64,000 bases of DNA, from assembly GCA_910575605.1 (NCBI GenBank), contig CAJTEW010000007.1, forward strand, positions 62,001 to 126,000, written 5' to 3'. Position numbers and translations under genes: made by a program. Below, piece by piece: positions 34,824 to 44,000 of the stretch. Position 1 is the first letter of the stretch; each line of letters opens with the position of its first letter. The notes beneath the pieces are model-generated. The model searched no databases and was not told the origin of the DNA. It was given only the letters and a program-made list of their open reading frames with translations. Source of the stretch: Lachnospiraceae bacterium. GTDB taxonomy: Bacteria; Bacillota; Clostridia; Lachnospirales; Lachnospiraceae.

Positions 34824-35774
34824 ATGAAAATATTAGTAACACCCACTTCCTTGCAGCCCGGGAAAAATGAGCAAATGCTGGAGCGCCTTCGGGCATTTTC
34901 CGATGATTTGATATTTAACACAAGCGGACGGCCGCTTACGGAAGAAGAACTGATTCCGCTCCTCCATGACTGTGACGGATATATAGCCGGACTTGATTTT
35001 GTGACAGAAAAGGTTATCAAATCCTGCCCAAGGCTCAAGGTCATCTCCCGCTATGGAGCCGGCTACGACCGCGTAGATATTGACACGGCAAAAAAAATGG
35101 GAATCCCTGTAACTAACACTCCAGGCGTTAATGCCCAGGCAGTAGGGGAGCTGGCTTTTGCCCTCATTTTATCACTTGCCCGGAAAATCCCTTATCTGGA
35201 TGCAAAAACCCGCAAAGGGGAGTGGATTCGTTCCACCGGGGTAGAATTAAAAGGAAAGACGCTTGGCATTATCGGACTGGGCGCGGTTGGAAAAGTAGTG
35301 GCAATGTGCGGGCAGGGATTTCACATGAATATCATTTCTTACGATCCTTATATCGACACTACATATTGTAAGAAACATAAAATCGAGATATGCTCCTTCG
35401 AAGATGTTATACAGCATGCTGATGTCCTAAGCCTTCACCTGCCTCTAAATAAACAGACACGACATATTATCAGCAAAGAAGTAATTTCAAAAATGAAACC
35501 AGAAGCAATTTTGGTTAATACTTCCCGAGGAGGAATTATTGACGAAGATGCAGTCTTTGAAGCACTGCAGTCAGGTCATCTTGGCGGTCTGGGGCTAGAT
35601 GCTTTTGAAGCAGAACCCCCCAAGAATTCACCCTTGTTTGAGCTGGATAATGTTGTGGTTACTCCGCATACTGGCGCCCACACCCAGGAAGCAGCCATGA
35701 ATATGGCAGGTTCTGCTATTCAGAACTTGATTGATGTACTTTCAGGCAAGGATTGTCCATATATTGTCAACTAA
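34824..35774 (+). CDS. D-2-hydroxyacid dehydrogenase (phosphoglycerate dehydrogenase-like)
   Basis: 316 residues. NAD-binding motif GLGAVGK (151-157) and the catalytic triad Arg235 (NTSRGGIID), Glu264 (DAFEAEPP) and His282 (TPHTGAHT). SRYGAGYDRVD (75-85) is the usual substrate loop. Family members oxidise or reduce D-2-hydroxy acids; no C-terminal ACT domain is present, so it is not a regulated serine-pathway SerA. Last of the plus-strand enzyme genes. The ATG at 34824 has GGAG 7 nt upstream. Confidence 0.92.
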   Translation: MKILVTPTSLQPGKNEQMLERLRAFSDDLIFNTSGRPLTEEELIPLLHDCDGYIAGLDFVTEKVIKSCPRLKVISRYGAGYDRVDIDTAKKMGIPVTNTPGVNAQAVGELAFALILSLARKIPYLDAKTRKGEWIRSTGVELKGKTLGIIGLGAVGKVVAMCGQGFHMNIISYDPYIDTTYCKKHKIEICSFEDVIQHADVLSLHLPLNKQTRHIISKEVISKMKPEAILVNTSRGGIIDEDAVFEALQSGHLGGLGLDAFEAEPPKNSPLFELDNVVVTPHTGAHTQEAAMNMAGSAIQNLIDVLSGKDCPYIVN

Positions 35775-35781
35775 TGGATAC

Positions 35782-35813
35782 GCGAGTATGCATCGTAATT
35801 GATGCATACTCGC
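35782..35813 (+). terminator. Hairpin after the plus-strand enzyme genes
   Basis: Perfect 13-bp stem GCGAGTATGCATC / GATGCATACTCGC around a 6-nt loop, starting 8 bp after the dehydrogenase stop. The tract after it (TTCTGCAAAAAATT) is only weakly T-rich, so its strength is uncertain. Confidence 0.5.
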
Positions 35814-35864
35814 TTCTGCAAAAAATTATCACCCAAATTGTAATAGCAGGCTCCTTTAAAATCT

Positions 35865-37226
35865 TCAGGCTCCCCCCTGGCTCAAATTTTTATTTTTAAA
35901 GTAAGCATCTATTTTCTGTTTGATTTCTGCCGGCTTTAAATATTTTGCCAGATATCCGTCTGGTTTCAAAGCGATTAATTTCTTAACGGTCTCTGGATCT
36001 GTCCTTCCTGTCAGAAAAATAACTGGAACATCTGCAAGCGCCTCCTCTGAACGGATCATTTCCAACACCTGTTTTCCGTCACAGACCGGCATCTCATAGT
36101 CCAAAAGAACCAAATCCGGCTTATCTAGAATAATGCTCCGAATTGCCGCTGTTCCAGACGGTACGAGAGTTACATCGTAATCCCCTGAAAGCAGCCTCTT
36201 GATTCCCTGGCGCACTGTACTGGAATCATCCACCACAAGTATCTTCGGTCTCAGATAGGTCTCCCTTGCCATAAGATATTTCTCAACCTCAGCCATAGCG
36301 TTATCCGTATTGATAGGCGCTGCCTCTACCTTTTTCAGTACATTTCGTGCACTTGTACAATATGCAAAATATCCTTCTCCTGTATCAATAAGCAGGCTCA
36401 CCTGTAATTTTTCATTTTCAAACACCTCCTGGAACTGCTCATAGGTAAGAAGGTTTTCTTCCTTTAACTCATAACCTTCCATATCCGGCAGATGCACCCT
36501 GACATGCTCCACAAAGTTACGAGCCATATATCTCGCTGCATTCATTAACAAGGTGTCAAGCTTATTTGTCTTAATTCCCATAGCTTTTCCCACTGTATTG
36601 ATTAATAGCTTTTCCTCAAAAACTAGAAATATTTCACACTCTTCTCTTCCTTGCCCGGAGCCATAGATTAAACGCTGATATATTCCTTTTCCGAATTTTT
36701 CTCCTCCATATGCCTCACTAATTACATATGATTCCAGATGAAATAAATCGTACATCAGCTGAAGAATAACCTCTTTTACAGCCTCCTGCTCCTTCCCTGG
36801 AAGAAGGGCCATCCACCTGTTTTTTCCTCTCCCTGTAATTGCACGGTCCTCCATCAACGTATGACCTATCAGCCATCCGGCACAGACACCCAGAAAATGC
36901 CCTACTGAATTCGGACTGTACTCTGTCCGCTCCAGCTCTTCTTCAAGCGCCGGAAGTGTTCTTTCCCGAAATTCTTGATGAATACGCTTGTGGATATCAA
37001 GTCTTTCATAACTGATAGATTTCATGTATTCCTCTTCCTCTATAAAATGCTTCGCTGCATGTTCCTTAAAGAATTTAATTCCCTCCTGGCACGCCCACTG
37101 GCTTTTGCTTTTTTCATCGGTAAAACTGAATAATTTATTAATAATTTTAAAAAGTCTTCTATGCTCTTTATCAATAATATCTACACCAATATTGTACTCG
37201 TCTTTCCATACTAACTGAGCTTCCAA
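35865..37226 (-). CDS. Hemerythrin - CheX-like - receiver domain fusion protein
   Basis: 453 residues. Residues 1-130: bacteriohemerythrin with the complete di-iron ligand set His22, His60, Glu64, His79, His83, His122 and Asp127. Residues about 145-310: a CheX/CheC-like phosphatase-type domain (LLMNAARYMARNFVEHV). Residues about 330-450: response-regulator receiver with ILVVDDSSTVRQG, the phospho-acceptor Asp in VLLDYEMP, FLTGRT and the conserved Lys in YLKP. Likely an oxygen- or redox-linked signalling protein. No kinase or chemotaxis gene is adjacent. Start is TTG at 37226 with AAGGAGG 7 nt upstream. Confidence 0.85.
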   Translation of the reverse strand: MEAQLVWKDEYNIGVDIIDKEHRRLFKIINKLFSFTDEKSKSQWACQEGIKFFKEHAAKHFIEEEEYMKSISYERLDIHKRIHQEFRERTLPALEEELERTEYSPNSVGHFLGVCAGWLIGHTLMEDRAITGRGKNRWMALLPGKEQEAVKEVILQLMYDLFHLESYVISEAYGGEKFGKGIYQRLIYGSGQGREECEIFLVFEEKLLINTVGKAMGIKTNKLDTLLMNAARYMARNFVEHVRVHLPDMEGYELKEENLLTYEQFQEVFENEKLQVSLLIDTGEGYFAYCTSARNVLKKVEAAPINTDNAMAEVEKYLMARETYLRPKILVVDDSSTVRQGIKRLLSGDYDVTLVPSGTAAIRSIILDKPDLVLLDYEMPVCDGKQVLEMIRSEEALADVPVIFLTGRTDPETVKKLIALKPDGYLAKYLKPAEIKQKIDAYFKNKNLSQGGA

Positions 37227-37431
37227 TTATAATCCTCCTTAATAAACTAATCTTCTTGTATACTTTTATAATATTCATATAATACATTTTAGGAACTTAC
37301 TGTTCACTTCGTTCATAGTAACAATCTATTAATACAACGTTTATTAATCAGGGATTTCATCTTGATTTGCTTTCTCCTGAATGGTATGATTATATGCAGT
37401 GAATTTCAACTGGCATGGGGATGTAACTGCT

Positions 37432-38355
37432 ATGGCTTTATACTGGGGTGAAAAACGATACTATTGTCTCGATTATTTTTTAAAACAGTCTTACGGAGAA
37501 AAGCTGTATAAAATTTCCTTAAACGGCGGTATGACCTGCCCGAATCGGGACGGTACTCTGGGAAAGCGGGGATGTATTTTCTGCAGCAGGGGAGGTTCCG
37601 GCGACTTTGCAGCGGATGCTTCTTTTACAATTTCAAAGCAGATTGAAGAGGGAAAGAAGCTTGTCCAAAGGAAGCAGACCGGAAACGCTTATATTGCATA
37701 CTTTCAAGCATATACGAATACCTATGCACCCCTTCCATATCTGAGAAAGATTTTTACAGAAGCCATTATGCATCCTGACGTTCGAATTCTGTCTATTGCT
37801 ACCAGGCCGGACTGCCTTGGCAGAGAGGTTATCAGGCTGCTTGATGAGCTTAATCATATAAAGCCTGTATGGGTAGAGCTGGGACTCCAGACTATGCATG
37901 ATTCAACGGCGGAGTTTCTCCGCCGTGGATATGCGCTTCCTGTTTTCGAGGAGGCAGTGGCTGAGCTTAGGAAATGCGGTATATCGGTTATCACTCATAC
38001 CATTCTCGGACTTCCGGGAGAGGATGAAAGAATGATTCTTGATACTATATATTACCTAAACCGAATGGACATCCAGGGAGTAAAGCTGCAGTTATTACAT
38101 ATATTAAAGGATACAGACCTTGCAGGCTATTACAAGCTGCATCCGTTTCACATCTTATCCATGGAGGAATATTTTTCACTTCTTGGATTATGTATCAGTA
38201 ATCTTAGACAGGATATTGTGATTCACCGGCTTACAGGTGACGGTCCGAAGGATCTTCTTATTGCACCTGTCTGGAGCGGCAATAAGCGTTTTGTTTTAAA
38301 CCAGTTAAATTCTTATTTTAAAAGACATGATATCTGGCAGGGAAAGGAGCTGTGA
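37432..38355 (+). CDS. Radical SAM protein, TIGR01212 (YhcC) family
   Basis: 307 residues. The radical SAM cluster cysteines are in MTCPNRDGTLGKRGCIFCS (CxxxxxxxxxxCxxC form of this family), with YYCLDYFLKQSYGEKLYKI before it and VELGLQTMHDSTAEFLRRGY after. Its substrate is unknown. The ATG at 37432 gives the normal family length and has GGGG upstream; a GTG at 37399 in frame would add 11 unusual residues. The DUF4364 gene follows at once. Confidence 0.9.
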   Translation: MALYWGEKRYYCLDYFLKQSYGEKLYKISLNGGMTCPNRDGTLGKRGCIFCSRGGSGDFAADASFTISKQIEEGKKLVQRKQTGNAYIAYFQAYTNTYAPLPYLRKIFTEAIMHPDVRILSIATRPDCLGREVIRLLDELNHIKPVWVELGLQTMHDSTAEFLRRGYALPVFEEAVAELRKCGISVITHTILGLPGEDERMILDTIYYLNRMDIQGVKLQLLHILKDTDLAGYYKLHPFHILSMEEYFSLLGLCISNLRQDIVIHRLTGDGPKDLLIAPVWSGNKRFVLNQLNSYFKRHDIWQGKEL

Positions 38356-38357
38356 CT

Positions 38358-38870
38358 ATGACAGAAGCTTTTAAGCTATACAAGCTGATTATTCTTTATA
38401 TGTTGAATAAGGTTGACTTTCCTCTCACCAATTCCCAGATTTCAGAATTTGTTCTGGATGAGGGTTATACGACATATTTCAAATTACAGCAGGCAATAGC
38501 AGAGCTGATTGAATCTGGATTTATCAGAGAGGAATCTACCAGGAGCCGTACATTTTATCATTTAACAGAAGATGGGGCTGAGACGCTTCGTTTTTTCAAA
38601 AACGATATTTCCAGGGAAATCCAGAAGGATATCGATACCTTTCTCAGTCAGAAAAACTATGAGCTTAAGAATGAAGTCGCTGTAAAATCTAACTACTACA
38701 GAAACTCCAACGGGGAATACTCTGTATGCTGCCAGGTAATTGAGCACGATGCACCTCTAATCGAGCTTACCCTGACTGTTCCCTCCAGATCAGAGGCGGA
38801 GTCTGTTGCAGGCAGCTGGCAGAAAAAAAATCAAGAAATCTATGCGGCTATTATGGCAAAATTATTATAG
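38358..38870 (+). CDS. DUF4364 family protein (winged-helix-like)
   Basis: 170 residues. The N-terminal third looks like a winged helix (KLIILYMLNKVDFPLTNSQISEFVLD, IAELIESGFIREE, YHLTEDGAETLRFF); the rest is mixed alpha/beta. DUF4364 is widespread in clostridia, with a presumed transcriptional role that is not established. The ATG at 38358 has AAAGGAG 8 nt upstream and the gene overlaps nothing except two bases near the radical SAM stop, so they are probably co-transcribed. Confidence 0.85.
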   Translation: MTEAFKLYKLIILYMLNKVDFPLTNSQISEFVLDEGYTTYFKLQQAIAELIESGFIREESTRSRTFYHLTEDGAETLRFFKNDISREIQKDIDTFLSQKNYELKNEVAVKSNYYRNSNGEYSVCCQVIEHDAPLIELTLTVPSRSEAESVAGSWQKKNQEIYAAIMAKLL

Positions 38871-38887
38871 ATTAAGGAGAAGTTTAA

Positions 38888-39442
38888 ATGATGAGTATAC
38901 GAAAATTAGGTGAATTATATGTAAGCTTTTTTAAAATTGGCGGCCTGACCTTCGGCGGGGGGCTTGCCATGCTTCCCATGCTACAAAGGGAGGTGGTCTC
39001 GGACAGGAAATGGTGTACAGAGGAAGAAATTCTTGACATGTACGCCATCGGACAGTGTACGCCGGGAATTATTGCTGTAAATACTGCTACTTATGTAGGC
39101 TATAAGCAGGCGGGCTTTATTGGAGGGGTTTTCGGAACACTGGGCGTTGTTTCTCCGTCTATTATTATTATCTGCCTTATTGCCTCTATCTTGAAAAATT
39201 TTATTGATCTGCCTGTGGTCGTTCACGCCCTTGCAGGAATCCGTGTAGTAGTATGTGCCCTGATGATGAATACTGTATTTACAATGGCAAAAAAAGGAAT
39301 TGTGGATAAGCTGGGCGGCGGGCTTTTTGCAGGAGGATTTATTCTTGCCTGCTTTACACCGATTCCGACTGCCGTAATTATTGTCCTGGCAGGAATCATC
39401 GGTGTATGCGCGAAAAAGTTCGGAGGGAGGAAAGAAGCATGA
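38888..39442 (+). CDS. Chromate transporter half (CHR domain, N-terminal half)
   Basis: 184 residues with about five hydrophobic segments. Opens with GELYVSFFKIGGLTFGGGLAMLPMLQ and YAIGQCTPGIIAVNTATYVGY, the CHR family signature. Short-chain CHR proteins work as pairs. Its partner overlaps by 4 bp. The ion transported may be chromate or sulfate-like oxyanion; in clostridia the physiological role is unclear. AAGGAG 8 nt before the ATG. Confidence 0.92.
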   Translation: MMSIRKLGELYVSFFKIGGLTFGGGLAMLPMLQREVVSDRKWCTEEEILDMYAIGQCTPGIIAVNTATYVGYKQAGFIGGVFGTLGVVSPSIIIICLIASILKNFIDLPVVVHALAGIRVVVCALMMNTVFTMAKKGIVDKLGGGLFAGGFILACFTPIPTAVIIVLAGIIGVCAKKFGGRKEA

Positions 39443-39993
39443 TTTATCTGACATTAGCAATCGAATTTTTTAAGATTGGTCTGTTTTCTATCGGCGGGGG
39501 CATGGCAACCCTTCCATTTCTTATGGACCTTACTACAAGATATGACTGGTACACTGCAAGCGAGCTTGCAAATATGGTGGCAATCAGCGAAAGCACTCCC
39601 GGGCCTGTGGGGATCAATATGGCAACCTACGCAGGCTATAATGCTGCCGGGGTTCCCGGGGCTATTGTAGCTACACTGTCTTTGACAGCACCGGCACTGA
39701 TTATTATTGTTCTCATAGCTAAATTTCTAGAAAATTTCAGCGAAAATCCTACAGTAAAGGCTGTATTTTATGGAATCCGCCCTACTGTAGCGGCCCTTAT
39801 TGGGTATGCTGTGTGGGAGCTTCTTAAGATTGCACTCATTTCTACTACTGGCGGAGTGACGCAGGTGGACTATACCAGTCTGTTTATCTGCCTTGGGGCT
39901 TTTGGGCTTTTGCAGGTAAAGCAGCTGAAAAAATTGCACCCTCTTGTGTGGATTGCGGCAGGGGCTGTTATTGGGATTGTGTTTCGGATGTAG
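39439..39993 (+). CDS. Chromate transporter half (CHR domain, C-terminal half)
   Basis: 184 residues. Homologous to the previous gene: IEFFKIGLFSIGGGMATLPFL and VAISESTPGPVGINMATYAGY. The ATG at 39439 shares ATGA with the previous stop and has GGAGG 8 nt upstream; the longer ORF from 39406 has no such site. The two halves together form a split short-chain CHR transporter. Confidence 0.92.
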   Translation: MIYLTLAIEFFKIGLFSIGGGMATLPFLMDLTTRYDWYTASELANMVAISESTPGPVGINMATYAGYNAAGVPGAIVATLSLTAPALIIIVLIAKFLENFSENPTVKAVFYGIRPTVAALIGYAVWELLKIALISTTGGVTQVDYTSLFICLGAFGLLQVKQLKKLHPLVWIAAGAVIGIVFRM

Positions 39994-39999
39994 CCGGCT

Positions 40000-40076
40000 G
40001 GGGACGGTGTAAAATGAAAAAGTGCCTGTCCCCAACCGGGGTGGGGACAGGCACTTTTTCATTTTACACCGTCCCC
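40000..40076. repeat. Perfect 34-bp inverted repeat with 9-nt loop (REP/MITE-like palindrome)
   Basis: Arm 40000-40033 and arm 40043-40076 are exact reverse complements (34 of 34), around AACCGGGGT. Each arm begins GGGGACGGTGTAAAATG and ends with GTGCCTGTCCCC. It starts 6 bp after the chromate transporter stop and runs into the end of hemW, supplying its last codons and stop. Also likely to act as a bidirectional transcription block. Resembles the RAYT-associated palindromes of Firmicutes; no transposase is nearby. Confidence 0.9.
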
Positions 40077-41173
40077 AAAAAGCCACTCATCACATAATTG
40101 CTGATATCTATACCCCGCCCTGTCAGCCTCACATAATCTCCTTTTTCTTCCAGAAGCCCTTTTTCTTTCATATCCTCTATTACTTCACCAAATATTTCTT
40201 CCATATTGCTTCCAAACTCTTGCTTAAATCTCTGTTTTGATACTCCTTCCATTTTCCGCAGTCCCAAAAACATGTATTCTGCCATCTGGTCTTCTCTGCT
40301 TAATATCTCGGGTACTCCATCTTCTATAAAACGCCTGTTATCTATAAGGGATGCCGCTCCCGTACCAATTCCCAAGTATTCTGTACGTTCCCAATAGCCG
40401 AGATTGTGGCGGCATTCGAAGCCTTGTTTTGCATAGTTGGATATTTCGTATCGGTGATAGCCGTATTCCTTCAAGATTTGCTTTGTATCCTCATACATCA
40501 GCCGTTCGGTTTCTTCATCGGGGATACATAAGGGGTTTCTTCCTTCTCCATACAGCTCAAAAAACGGAGTGCCTTCTTCAATCATAAGACTGTATGCGGA
40601 AATGTGTTCAGGACCAAGCTCTGCTGCCACCCGCAGTGTCTTCTCATAGCTTTCTCTTGTCTGATTTGGAATCGCTGACATCAAATCTATATTGATATTT
40701 TTGAAGCCAGCCTCTCTTGCCATATAATAAGAGTCAAGAAATTCTTCATATGTATGAATACGTCCCAGTGCTTTAAGCTCTCTGTTGTCTGCTGACTGAA
40801 GACCAATACTTAGGCGGTTGATTCCGATTTCCTTGTAAGCGGCCAGCTTTTCTTTTGTCACTGTCCCAGGATTCATCTCTATGGTCGTCTCAATGGGGCC
40901 CCCTTTATAGGCTCCTATCTGAAAGGTCTCTTTTATGGCTGTAAATATACGCCTCATCTGTTCTGCCTCAAGTATAGATGGGGTGCCGCCGCCCACAAAA
41001 ATAGTGGTAACACAATAAGCCTTCGCAAGCTCCGTATATGAGCGGATTTTTCTGCAAAGGCCCTCTACATATTCTGCCCGCTCCCTTTCACTGGCAGGAG
41101 CGGACAGGAAATCACAGTATTTACATTTTTTGATACAAAATGGAATATGAATATATAATTCTAATAGTTTCAT
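40064..41173 (-). CDS. hemW: HemW, radical SAM heme chaperone-like protein
   Basis: 369 residues. Radical SAM cysteines in IPFCIKKCKYCDF, GGGTPSILEAEQM, IGLQSADNRELKALGRIHT and the HemW-type EISNYAKQGFECRHNLGYW. It was long called oxygen-independent coproporphyrinogen oxidase but lacks the extra substrate features of HemN. The final residues GTV and the stop come from the adjacent inverted repeat, so the natural C-terminus has been replaced. Shares one base with the lepA stop (TAATG). Confidence 0.92.
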   Translation of the reverse strand: MKLLELYIHIPFCIKKCKYCDFLSAPASERERAEYVEGLCRKIRSYTELAKAYCVTTIFVGGGTPSILEAEQMRRIFTAIKETFQIGAYKGGPIETTIEMNPGTVTKEKLAAYKEIGINRLSIGLQSADNRELKALGRIHTYEEFLDSYYMAREAGFKNINIDLMSAIPNQTRESYEKTLRVAAELGPEHISAYSLMIEEGTPFFELYGEGRNPLCIPDEETERLMYEDTKQILKEYGYHRYEISNYAKQGFECRHNLGYWERTEYLGIGTGAASLIDNRRFIEDGVPEILSREDQMAEYMFLGLRKMEGVSKQRFKQEFGSNMEEIFGEVIEDMKEKGLLEEKGDYVRLTGRGIDISNYVMSGFLGTV

Positions 41174-42987
41174 TATTTATCATCCAGCTTCAAGACACTC
41201 ATAAATGCTTTTTGCGGTATCTCTACATTTCCCACCTGACGCATGCGCTTCTTTCCTTCTTTCTGCTTTTCCAGAAGCTTCTTCTTACGGGTAATATCAC
41301 CGCCGTAGCATTTTGCAAGGACATCTTTTCTCATTGCTTTTACAGTCTCACGGGCAATTATCTTACTTCCAACAGCCGCCTGAATGGGAATTTCAAAAAG
41401 CTGTCTTGGAATCTCCTCTTTTAACTTCTCGCACATCTTCCTTCCCCGCTCATACGCTGTTCCTGCATGTACAATAAAGGACAATGCGTCAACCTCTTCC
41501 TTATTAATCAAAATATCAAGCTTCACAAGTTCTGACTGCTCGTAGCCTGCCATCTCATAGTCAAAGGAAGCATAGCCTCTCGAACGAGACTTTAAGGCAT
41601 CAAAGAAATCATATATAATCTCATTGAGGGGCAGCTTGTAATGAAGGACTGCCCGAGTTTCTTCAATATACTCCATTCCCTCGTACATGCCGCGCCGTTC
41701 CTGACACAAATCCATAATAGCTCCGATAAATTCGGAGGTTACCATGATTTCAGCCTTTACAATAGGCTCCTCCATGTAATCAATCTCAGAAGGGTCCGGA
41801 AGATTTGACGGATTGGTAAGCTCTATTACTTCACCGTTTGTCTTGTACACCTTATAGATAACACCTGGAGCTGTTGTGACCAGATCCAGATTGTATTCTC
41901 TTTCCAAGCGTTCCTGAATTATCTCTAGATGCAGAAGTCCTAAAAAACCACACCGAAAACCAAAGCCAAGAGCAATAGATGTCTCCGGCTCAAAATGAAG
42001 GGAAGCATCATTAAGCTTTAGCTTTTCCAGTGCATCCCGAAGGTCCGGATATTTTGCCCCGTCTGCAGGGTACATGCCGCAGTATACCATAGGGTTTACC
42101 TTCTTGTAGCCTGGAAGAGGCTTATCGCAGGGCTTTAGGGCATTCGTAATCGTATCACCCACCCGGGTATCCTTTACATTTTTAAGACTGGCAGTAATAT
42201 AGCCTACCATTCCAGCTGTGAGTTCCTCACATGGAATGAACTGTCCGGCCCCGAAATAGCCTACCTCTACAACCTCCGCTTTTGCACCGGTTGCCATCAT
42301 AAGAATAGGAGTTCCTTTCTTTACCGTGCCTTCTTTAATCCGGCAGAAAACAATAACCCCCTTATAGGAGTCATAGATGGAATCAAAAATAAGCGCCTGA
42401 AGAGGTGCGTCTGCATCTCCGCCGGGTGCCGGTATTTTTTCCACTACCTGCTTCAAAACTTCTTCTATATTCATACCTGTTTTTGCAGATATCCGGGGTG
42501 CATCCTGCGCCTCAATTCCAATAATATCCTCAATTTCCTCAATAACACGCTCCGGCTCTGCACTTGGCAAATCTATTTTGTTAATAACCGGCATCACATC
42601 CAAATCATGGTCAAGTGCCAGATATACGTTTGCCAGTGTCTGGGCCTCCACACCCTGGGCAGCATCCACAACAAGTATGGCCCCGTCACAGGCTGCAAGG
42701 CTTCTTGATACCTCATAATTAAAATCCACATGGCCCGGAGTATCTATAAGATTAAAAATGTATTCCTCTCCGTCCTCTGCCTTATATACGATACGCACTG
42801 CCTGGGCCTTAATCGTAATACCCCGCTCTCTTTCAAGCTCCATATTATCAAGCACCTGGGACTGCATTTCACGGCTTGTAAGAAGACCTGTCATCTCTAT
42901 AATACGGTCCGCCAGTGTTGACTTTCCGTGGTCAATATGGGCAATGATACAAAAATTTCTAATTTTACTCTGATCTGTTCCTGCCAC
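41173..42987 (-). CDS. lepA: Elongation factor 4
   Basis: 604 residues, full length. GTPase motifs: [42 protein letters not shown]-terminal LepA domain with [27 protein letters not shown] split here for length, ending [10 protein letters not shown]. Ribosome-associated back-translocase. GTG start at 42987 with GGAG 10 nt upstream. Upstream of hemW with one-base coupling, a common clostridial lepA-hemW order. Confidence 0.97.
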   Translation of the reverse strand: MAGTDQSKIRNFCIIAHIDHGKSTLADRIIEMTGLLTSREMQSQVLDNMELERERGITIKAQAVRIVYKAEDGEEYIFNLIDTPGHVDFNYEVSRSLAACDGAILVVDAAQGVEAQTLANVYLALDHDLDVMPVINKIDLPSAEPERVIEEIEDIIGIEAQDAPRISAKTGMNIEEVLKQVVEKIPAPGGDADAPLQALIFDSIYDSYKGVIVFCRIKEGTVKKGTPILMMATGAKAEVVEVGYFGAGQFIPCEELTAGMVGYITASLKNVKDTRVGDTITNALKPCDKPLPGYKKVNPMVYCGMYPADGAKYPDLRDALEKLKLNDASLHFEPETSIALGFGFRCGFLGLLHLEIIQERLEREYNLDLVTTAPGVIYKVYKTNGEVIELTNPSNLPDPSEIDYMEEPIVKAEIMVTSEFIGAIMDLCQERRGMYEGMEYIEETRAVLHYKLPLNEIIYDFFDALKSRSRGYASFDYEMAGYEQSELVKLDILINKEEVDALSFIVHAGTAYERGRKMCEKLKEEIPRQLFEIPIQAAVGSKIIARETVKAMRKDVLAKCYGGDITRKKKLLEKQKEGKKRMRQVGNVEIPQKAFMSVLKLDDK

Positions 42988-43010
42988 GTATGTTCTTCTC
43001 CTTCATCTTT

Positions 43011-43997
43011 TTATTGGGATGCTGCACTATATTTGACAATGAAAAGCTCCACGCTCATTCTGTCGCTTAAGCGGCCTGTCTTTACCATTTCCTCAATATC
43101 TGCCGCATCCTCCATAATTTTTCTAAGCTCTCTTCCCGAAAAGCTTTTGCTCTGCTGCATGTATTTTCCTGCCACAAAAGGATGGAGGCCTGCTGTCTTT
43201 GCAATCATTCCTTTGTCACAGCCTTTTTTCTGAAGCTCCTTTACATGAAGAAGCAGCCTGAACTGACGGGAGAGCAGGTATAATATACGCATGGGAGGCT
43301 CCTTTAAAGCCAGGAGGTCATAATAATATTCCAGGGCTTTTTTCTGCTTTTTCATGGCCACTGATTCCACCATATCAAAAATCTGGTTCGTGATCTGTAC
43401 TGTACAGACTGCATCAATATCCTCTGCCGTGATCTCTGTCCTATTGAGAGTATAGGAAAAGAGCTTTTCAAGCTCATGGACCAGCTTTTCCATATCGTCT
43501 CCTGTCTTAGAAATGAGATATTTCGCCGTCTGCTCCTTAATCTGCTTTCCCTCCCGTTTTACATTTCCCGCAATCCAGTAAAGAAGTGTCTTCTCATCCT
43601 GCCTTTTAAGCTCGACTGCACGGCCTTTATTCTTTACCGCTTTATATATACGGCCGCGCTTATCCACTTCATTTTCGACAAATAGGAAACAGGTAGAATC
43701 TGGCATAATCTTAATATAATCTGCAAGCTCTGGGACTGCATTTTTAAAAAATCCGGAATTCTCTACCACTATCAGCCTGCGTTCTGCAAAAAAAGGCATA
43801 GTTTCTGCCAAATCAATAAGCTCCGCCGGATTGATTCCTTTTCCCTCATAATAGGCATAATTCATCCTGTCGTCCTCTTTAAGAACTGCTTTAGAAAGCC
43901 TATCCTTGTACTGCTTTTTAAGATAAGCTTCTTCGCCGTATAGGAGGTAGGCTCCTTTTAAATTTCCTGTTTTGATATCTTCATTTAAGGTTTTCAT
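43011..43997 (-). CDS. holA: DNA polymerase III delta subunit
   Basis: 328 residues. Clamp-loader wrench subunit with an N-terminal AAA-like fold: LKGAYLLYGEEAYLKKQY, LIVVENSGFF, CLFVENEVDKRGRIYKAV, LVHELEKLFSY and MVESVAMKKQKKALEYYYDLL. No Walker A, as expected for delta. Ends 23 bp before lepA. The start has only a weak ribosome binding site, suggesting coupling with the FMN gene that stops 3 bp upstream. Confidence 0.93.
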   Translation of the reverse strand: MKTLNEDIKTGNLKGAYLLYGEEAYLKKQYKDRLSKAVLKEDDRMNYAYYEGKGINPAELIDLAETMPFFAERRLIVVENSGFFKNAVPELADYIKIMPDSTCFLFVENEVDKRGRIYKAVKNKGRAVELKRQDEKTLLYWIAGNVKREGKQIKEQTAKYLISKTGDDMEKLVHELEKLFSYTLNRTEITAEDIDAVCTVQITNQIFDMVESVAMKKQKKALEYYYDLLALKEPPMRILYLLSRQFRLLLHVKELQKKGCDKGMIAKTAGLHPFVAGKYMQQSKSFSGRELRKIMEDAADIEEMVKTGRLSDRMSVELFIVKYSAASQ

Positions 43998-44000
43998 CCA

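Noticed and set aside
40000-40076. Palindrome as only a transcription terminator
   Set aside because: Its 34-bp perfect symmetry, internal T tracts and use as part of hemW go beyond an ordinary terminator, so it is reported as a repeat.
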